From Plasmopara viticola (lineage: Eukaryota > Oomycota > Peronosporomycetes > Peronosporales > Peronosporaceae), in assembly GCA_001695595.3 (NCBI GenBank), contig MBPM02000097.1, positions 62,001 to 126,000 of the forward strand: a stretch of DNA of 64,000 nucleotides. Direction: 5' to 3'. Shown piece after piece: positions 59,185-64,000 of the stretch. Position 1 is the stretch's first letter. Each line of letters opens with the position of its first letter. Both the position numbers and the translations under genes were made by a program. The notes under the pieces were generated by a model that had not been told where the DNA came from, ran no database searches, and saw only the letters and a program-made list of their open reading frames with translations.

Positions 59185-59748
59185 TTGGATAGACTCAACT
59201 CAGGCAGCAACAATGGGGTAGTCAACCAGATACCTCCTTTGAACAGTACAGCCACGAAAAGGTCCTTTTCTCTGGAATATTGTGGGTGGGTAGTCACTCG
59301 TCCTTCGGGTCACAGAGTAGTGCTTTTTGAAGTTAAATCCAGTTCTAATAGGTTTGAGCGTTGCAAAGCAAAAAAAGTTGTTGATTTGGCTGCAGTTGAA
59401 TGGGGCACTTAATTCGTGCCCGAACCGAAGGGCACCGACGAAGTGATCCTCAGTATCGTAGAAGGGCTTTGTAAGAAGTCACATTTTAGAGACAGGAAAA
59501 CGCTGGTCAAAAGTAGGGATGATGCACCTTGTTGGAAAGTACCTATTGATGTTTGGTTGATAAACGACTTAGCCTCTGAGTGCTTTACAGTTTTCGAAGA
59601 AGTGGTCAGCGGCGGTAGACTGCTGATTGTGCTCGCAAATGTACAAGGATACGATAGCTTATTTCGAGTGATAGTAGACTCTGAGCCGTGGCGGTTTTTT
59701 TGCAAAAACTACCATCAGTTGAAAAAGACAAAGGAATGCTTTGAATAA
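59185..59748 (+). pseudogene. Relic reading frame of unknown origin
   Basis: One frame runs from 59185 to 59748 with a single TAA at about 59410 and no ATG in its longer half. It encodes sensible protein sequence such as GHRVVLFEVKSS, WKVPIDVWLINDLASECF and GGRLLIVLANVQGYDSLF. The composition and lack of a start suggest a decayed gene or an internal exon. I do not recognise the family; effector or transposon origin would both be guesses. Confidence 0.4.
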
Positions 59749-62700
59749 GAGCAACAAAAAAGGTAAGCTTCGATTTAATCGGCGAATAGTACGGCTTGTA
59801 AAGTCAAAAGGAAGATTCAGAGTTGTCTAAGATTTGAGGATCTACACAATACAATCATTTTGTGTCTCTAACACAGACAAGTAAAGCTAAGTCTCGGGTA
59901 TACCGTGCAAAATGCTTTATTCACCCTCGTGCGACCGGGCTTCGATGATACATAATAACACATCTGTTATGCGTAACATTACTTCGCTCGACCTGTCTTA
60001 CTAACGTGGACTTAATTTACCTGTTTGCATAATTTCGCTTTCCGCAATTGGTGATTTACTCAATCAGCTGTGTTGTCCACTTTGCCATACCCATAGTTCT
60101 CACACGTACAGCTTTGTCACTTGCAATAGTAGATTTTGCGTACTTACCCTTAAGCTAAAATATTCTAGCTCAAAACCATATTGTTAGTGTTTTCAGGAGC
60201 CTAAGCTGCTAGGTTAAATTGACTTTTCGCTAAGTAACGTTCAAAAATCATCGTCTTGTCTACCTTTTATGAAGTCTTTAGTACCTCCAACGCCTTCCTA
60301 TTTCGAGCATACTATTGACCAAGCTTTCTTCTAAAACGGTAACATAGATCTTCTAGGAGTGGACTCTTACCAGCTTTGAGTCCAAGGCTAGCAGTGCTTT
60401 GATATGAAAAACGTTGCAGCCTAAAAGCGCTTCCATGGCCTTAAATAGCTTTTTCTGCATCGAAGAGGTAAACACGCCTCCCAGAGATTGTGGGAGCCGT
60501 TGGAATAACTCTGCTTGATAGCATGAAGGTGAAAGATAAAGAAACGGCCGATTCGTATGTAATACACAGCTTTTAGTATTAGAACAGGACTGGATTCAGC
60601 TCAAGATCGTAATGTACGCTCCTGGCGCCAAGGTCGACAATTTGCCGAAGTCGAAAGTCAGTTGTCCAAAATTTATTGAGTGAGTAGATTGTGCTTTGAA
60701 AGCTTACGGACGCAATGCATTTCGTTTAAGGAGGTCTAGGTAATGCACCCGATCCCAAATAGATTCTCCCATTAGGTTGTGGTGGTGATAGTAGCCGCGG
60801 GTATTTTCGTGCCGGGTGCATGCCACGCTTGTCTTCTGCCTTCGTACGACTCCGAGCCAAATCCTTAAAGTTGCTTTGACACGATACTTATAACATGCCC
60901 ATAGTCGACGTAAGGTTGCGCTGCACTCTTAGTCTTCCTTTTTTTACTCATGCCACTTAAAGAGTGACTTTCGTCAAGGCCTTGTGGTGCACGAAGCAGG
61001 TTAGCATAAAAACCGGTACCATGGTGTGCACTAATTCGAATAGTATCCATCCAAAAAATCATCTTTGTTATCGACACGCTGCCTAAAGAGTGAGTAGACT
61101 TTTCGGGGGACGGCGACCTGCGCCTCAGCCCGGTGGTCAGCAAGTCGTACAGATCTTTACAGTGACTTCGGCCCCTCAACCCTCCCAAAAATATATCGAT
61201 TGTTGTCGTCTTCGATATTTCTCGCTTCTTTTGGTCTCCAATTTCGGTAAACTCTCAGTAACAAGCACAAACCACGACCCCTGGAAGCAATGGGCATTGC
61301 TGTCATTTGAGCTTAGCTGGAATGCTTGACAAAGCGTTGGACCTCCAGTCTGAGAAAAATTAGCAGCCTTAGCGGGCAACAAGCCCAAAGAGTGCTTGTC
61401 GGAGTTCCCTGGGCGCTTTTTAAAGGTGGAGGGAGGAGTGTGTAAGATACCTGGCATGGTAGATTGATGCGCGGGCGGTCCGTGTCGCAATGAGATTTCA
61501 AGGCTCTCTCAGAGCCCTTTTTGCCTGTGTGACTCTCTATCGAGTGAGCTTTTAAATATATCATCTACAGCGCAGGCACAGTCTTTGCTATAGACGCATT
61601 TTTGCCATAAATGCCAATTTCGTTACAAAGGCATTGATAAGGCCAAAAAAAGCTTTTGAGAGTTAGTTTGGTCATTTTTCAATGGCTGTCGTATGATTAA
61701 AAAGGCAGGGGATGATGCGTAATGTTTAATTATAGTCGAAATGGGGAAAATGTGACGGGCTTATTCACAAAGTCGCTACTTTTGTGATAAAAGTCGTCTT
61801 TCCGTTTTAAGATGCCCTATAGTTCTGGTTTACTACAGACACCTTATCGATATTTATAACGAATTCCATATATGAATATCTTTAAGGTTGCTGCGTAAAT
61901 TGTAAATTATATTTCAGTGCGTACAGAGAATATTTTTTTTGTACAAAAGATCAAAATATAAACAATGACATAGTCTTCAAAGGGCAATGTAGGCACCATT
62001 GAGTCCCTTAGATCAGAAATTTGTACCATCAATCACCCTTCTGCTCGTCTGCGCATCATATAACGTTGGTTTTCCAACACCGTAGCGCCACGATACAATT
62101 TATTGTCTTACTTTCCACTTCCGAAGATGTTTCTCTTGCCGTCAATGATTCGCCGAAGTGTTGTTAATATCTCTTTTTGTTTTGACTCAAAATATTCTGA
62201 TACTATAAAAAAAAATTATAAGTTCTATCACAAATTGAGAGATGTTCCAATTTGACCGACTCTTATACACTACGCAAGCAACGTCAAGCCACACAAACCT
62301 AACTATTGCTGCGTAGAGGGAAAATTAGCTCCACATTGTTGTAGTTTTTTTTTCTTACCATTCCATTTGTGAAACATTACCCTCAAGCCCTAGCCTCGTC
62401 CCAAATGCGCTCATTGAGTATACCCATTTTATTTCCTGAGAATATCGACTCCAATTGATTATGAGAGTACTAATATCTTATATGCATATATTACTTTTTC
62501 TTGTACACATCTCTTTAAGTACTATTTAGCTATGTATTATGTTTTGTATCAGATTCCAAGTAGGATGCTAAGATTACATTGCTATTACTATCAAACCACG
62601 TTACGAAATTAGTGTATAAACACACCGAATGCGTCGGAAACGTCACAACCACTTTAAAGAAGCGGCCCCCAGAAGCAAGCGACATGCCACAAAGAACACT

Positions 62701-63109
62701 GGTGGTATCTCACCGACAAAGTGGCACGGCAATGCTCATAGAACGGACAGTGCTTCAACCGAGGTCAGCGCTTACTGCAAGAACCTCCAAGTCCAAAGGA
62801 AAAGTGCGGCAACTCTCTCTTTCTGTTTAATAAAAAAATTAAGGCCGCAAAAGGCAACATGCCAACAATCCGCTTCAAGTCGGCACCCAGATATTTCGAA
62901 GCGGTTTCATGGCCAAATCATACCACCAGATATCTCAAACATCAACGGATACAATCTGGTGGACACGCTTCGGATTTTCCGTCGCTATGATCCCAACGTG
63001 CGTACAACTCTTACACATCCTGAATCTGGCAGCGCTTCCTTGCCATCTACTCGCCACTCGCACGCTCATGGATCCAGTCAACCTGCCACCGTTGGCGTCT
63101 TCACTCCGT

Positions 63110-63128
63110 GCTCAGTCACTCTGCAATT
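63110..63128 (+). promoter_or_regulatory. Possible oomycete initiator element
   Basis: GCTCAGTCACTCTGCAATT, about 50 bp before the ATG at 63180, resembles the oomycete core promoter initiator (GCTCATTYYNCAWTTT) with a few mismatches. Position and orientation fit transcription of the edge gene. Confidence 0.38.
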
Positions 63129-63179
63129 CGCAGCCTCGAGGTCACCTCCACACGACAATCCAAGCCTCCAACCGCTTTC

Positions 63180-64000
63180 ATGCCGGCACGTCCACCTTGG
63201 AACGGGTACGCGTTCTATGCGCTCGCCTTCCTCGCGTCAACGACCCACGGCGAGGCGCTTCACGACAATACCGTCACGCCACATGGAGACACTGCTGCAC
63301 TGACGCATGGTCATCCAGCGTACGGCGTAAACGTGCCCGTGATGGACACGGCACCTACTGCGACTCGTCGTCTCGAGGCGACTCTTTCGGACGCTCGGGA
63401 CGAGTCGCTGCAGTGTGAAGACGTGACGAAGAGCTCTGATGTGCTGGGAATGTCCTTGACGAAGACACCGGGATCGCAGTCCGTCATGTCGGAATCGGAT
63501 ACAAAGACGCCGGACACGGAGGTGCCGACCACTACGGCCCCGGTCGAGACAATGCAATCATATACAACAGCACCGGAACACGCTTCTCCTACCGTTGATT
63601 CAAACCAGACGTACACACCGGACGACTCAGCTCCATCGTCGTACGCACCAGAGACCGATGGCCGATCGAACTATTCGCGTGCGTCGTACGCACCAGAGAC
63701 GGATGCCCGATCGAACTCTTCGCGTGCGTCGTACGCACCAGAGACGGATGCCCGATCGAACTATTCGCGTGAGTCGTACGCACCAGAGACCGGCGGCCGA
63801 TCGAACAATTCGCGCGAGTCGTACGCACAAGACGACGGTGCCCGATCGAACAATCCGCGTGAGTCGTACGAACCAGAGACCGGTGTCCTATCGGACAATT
63901 TGCGTGCGTCGTACGCACCAGAGACCGGCGGCCGATCGAACAATTCGCGCGAGTCGTACGCACAAGACGACGGTGGCCGATCGAACTATTCGCGTGCGTC
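63180..64000 (+). CDS. Secreted repeat protein, 3' truncated by window edge
   Basis: The frame is open from ATG 63180 to the last base (273 complete codons) with no stop; an in-frame stop lies upstream at 63021 and no earlier ATG is available. Residues 1-26 form a plausible signal peptide with hydrophobic core YAFYALAFLAST. Residues 27-153 are Thr/Ser/Pro/Asp-rich with RRLE at about 63-66. From residue 154 a 15-residue unit of the type SYAPETDGRSNYSRA repeats eight times up to the edge. Most units carry an N-glycosylation sequon (NYS, NSS or NNS), so an extracellular, heavily glycosylated wall or surface protein is plausible. A host-directed effector is an alternative; RRLE is only a degenerate match to the RXLR motif and no clear EER follows. 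No enzymatic domain is visible in the part seen, and no family is recognised. Confidence 0.72.
   Translation, partial: MPARPPWNGYAFYALAFLASTTHGEALHDNTVTPHGDTAALTHGHPAYGVNVPVMDTAPTATRRLEATLSDARDESLQCEDVTKSSDVLGMSLTKTPGSQSVMSESDTKTPDTEVPTTTAPVETMQSYTTAPEHASPTVDSNQTYTPDDSAPSSYAPETDGRSNYSRASYAPETDARSNSSRASYAPETDARSNYSRESYAPETGGRSNNSRESYAQDDGARSNNPRESYEPETGVLSDNLRASYAPETGGRSNNSRESYAQDDGGRSNYSRA
63639..64000 (+). repeat. 45-bp coding tandem repeat, eight units to window edge
   Basis: Units start at 63639 and then every 45 bp, and continue to the end of the window. Units 4 and 7 encode the same 15 residues (SYAPETGGRSNNSRE) and units 5 and 8 share SYAQDDG, so a three-unit block of 135 bp was itself duplicated. 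The antisense strand is also open because the unit contains no stop in that frame. Confidence 0.95.

Larger units (their letters stand above)
58403..63179. other. Degraded, mostly non-coding interval
   Basis: No intact gene recognised. A dispersed repeat core (GTGCAAGATGCTATGTGACC) lies at about 58711-58730. A protein-like relic at 59185-59748 is listed separately. A minus-strand frame at 60865-61188 (ISAHHGTGFYANLLRAPQGL) may be another transposon fragment. From 61560 to 62600 the DNA is very AT-rich. The 62629-63303 plus-strand frame overlaps the edge gene in another frame and lacks motifs. Confidence 0.4.

Noticed and set aside
62629..63303. 224-residue plus-strand frame near the right edge
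   Set aside because: It overlaps the secreted repeat protein in another frame, is basic and His/Ser-rich without any motif, and covers the likely promoter of that gene.
63589..63963. 124-residue minus-strand repeat frame
   Set aside because: It exists only because the 45-bp unit has no stop in the antisense frame; the plus-strand frame has a signal peptide and a start.
63639..64000. Regular repeats that could be taken for a CRISPR array
   Set aside because: The units are contiguous, have no spacers, keep codon phase and lie in a eukaryotic gene.
1..64000. tRNA, 5S rRNA and snRNA genes
   Set aside because: I looked for T-loop and 5S consensus sequences by eye and found none convincing. A covariance-model scan would be needed to exclude them.

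Overview
The window is nuclear DNA from an oomycete, most likely a Peronosporales plant pathogen (Phytophthora or downy mildew type). This rests on compact genes with short GT-AG introns (about 60-100 nt), a secreted protein that matches the AA17 lytic polysaccharide monooxygenase (LPMO) family known from Phytophthora, a secreted repeat protein at the right edge, and gene islands separated by AT-rich sequence full of decayed retroelements. The species cannot be read from the sequence.

Layout. 0.5-2 kb: EME1-type nuclease subunit (minus). 3.2-6.1 kb: broken Ty1/copia element (plus). 8.0-9.2 kb: probably mitochondrial cyclophilin (minus). 11.6-12.3 kb: AA17-like LPMO with a repeat tail. 12.3-17.3 kb: no recognisable gene. 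17.3-21.7 kb: decayed LINE ending about 200 bp before a gene. 21.9-46.1 kb: the gene-dense core, holding INTS2, a large EF-hand protein, a multi-exon protein, a small protein, an XRCC3-like RAD51 paralogue, a protein kinase, a mitochondrial-type protein, THOC5, SSNA1, a five-BRCT TopBP1-like protein and a CBM9-like protein. 46.1-55.7 kb: gene-free, with a second, internally deleted copia relic on the minus strand and tandem repeats. 55.8-58.4 kb: ribosomal protein S4 and a SWEET sugar transporter. 58.4-63.2 kb: degraded sequence. 63.2-64 kb: a signal-peptide protein with a 15-residue repeat whose frame runs off the window.

Shared roles. EME1, XRCC3 and the BRCT protein all belong to homologous recombination or replication-stress responses. 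INTS2 (snRNA and nascent RNA processing) and THOC5 (mRNA export) act on nuclear RNA. SSNA1 is a microtubule or basal-body protein. The LPMO, the edge repeat protein and possibly the SWEET transporter relate to life on a plant host. Two gene pairs are divergent with only about 100-130 bp between start codons (SSNA1/TopBP1-like and the mitochondrial-type protein/THOC5), which implies shared promoters.

All product names come from reading motifs by eye. No similarity search was run. Exon limits were chosen from GT-AG sites and frame continuity.
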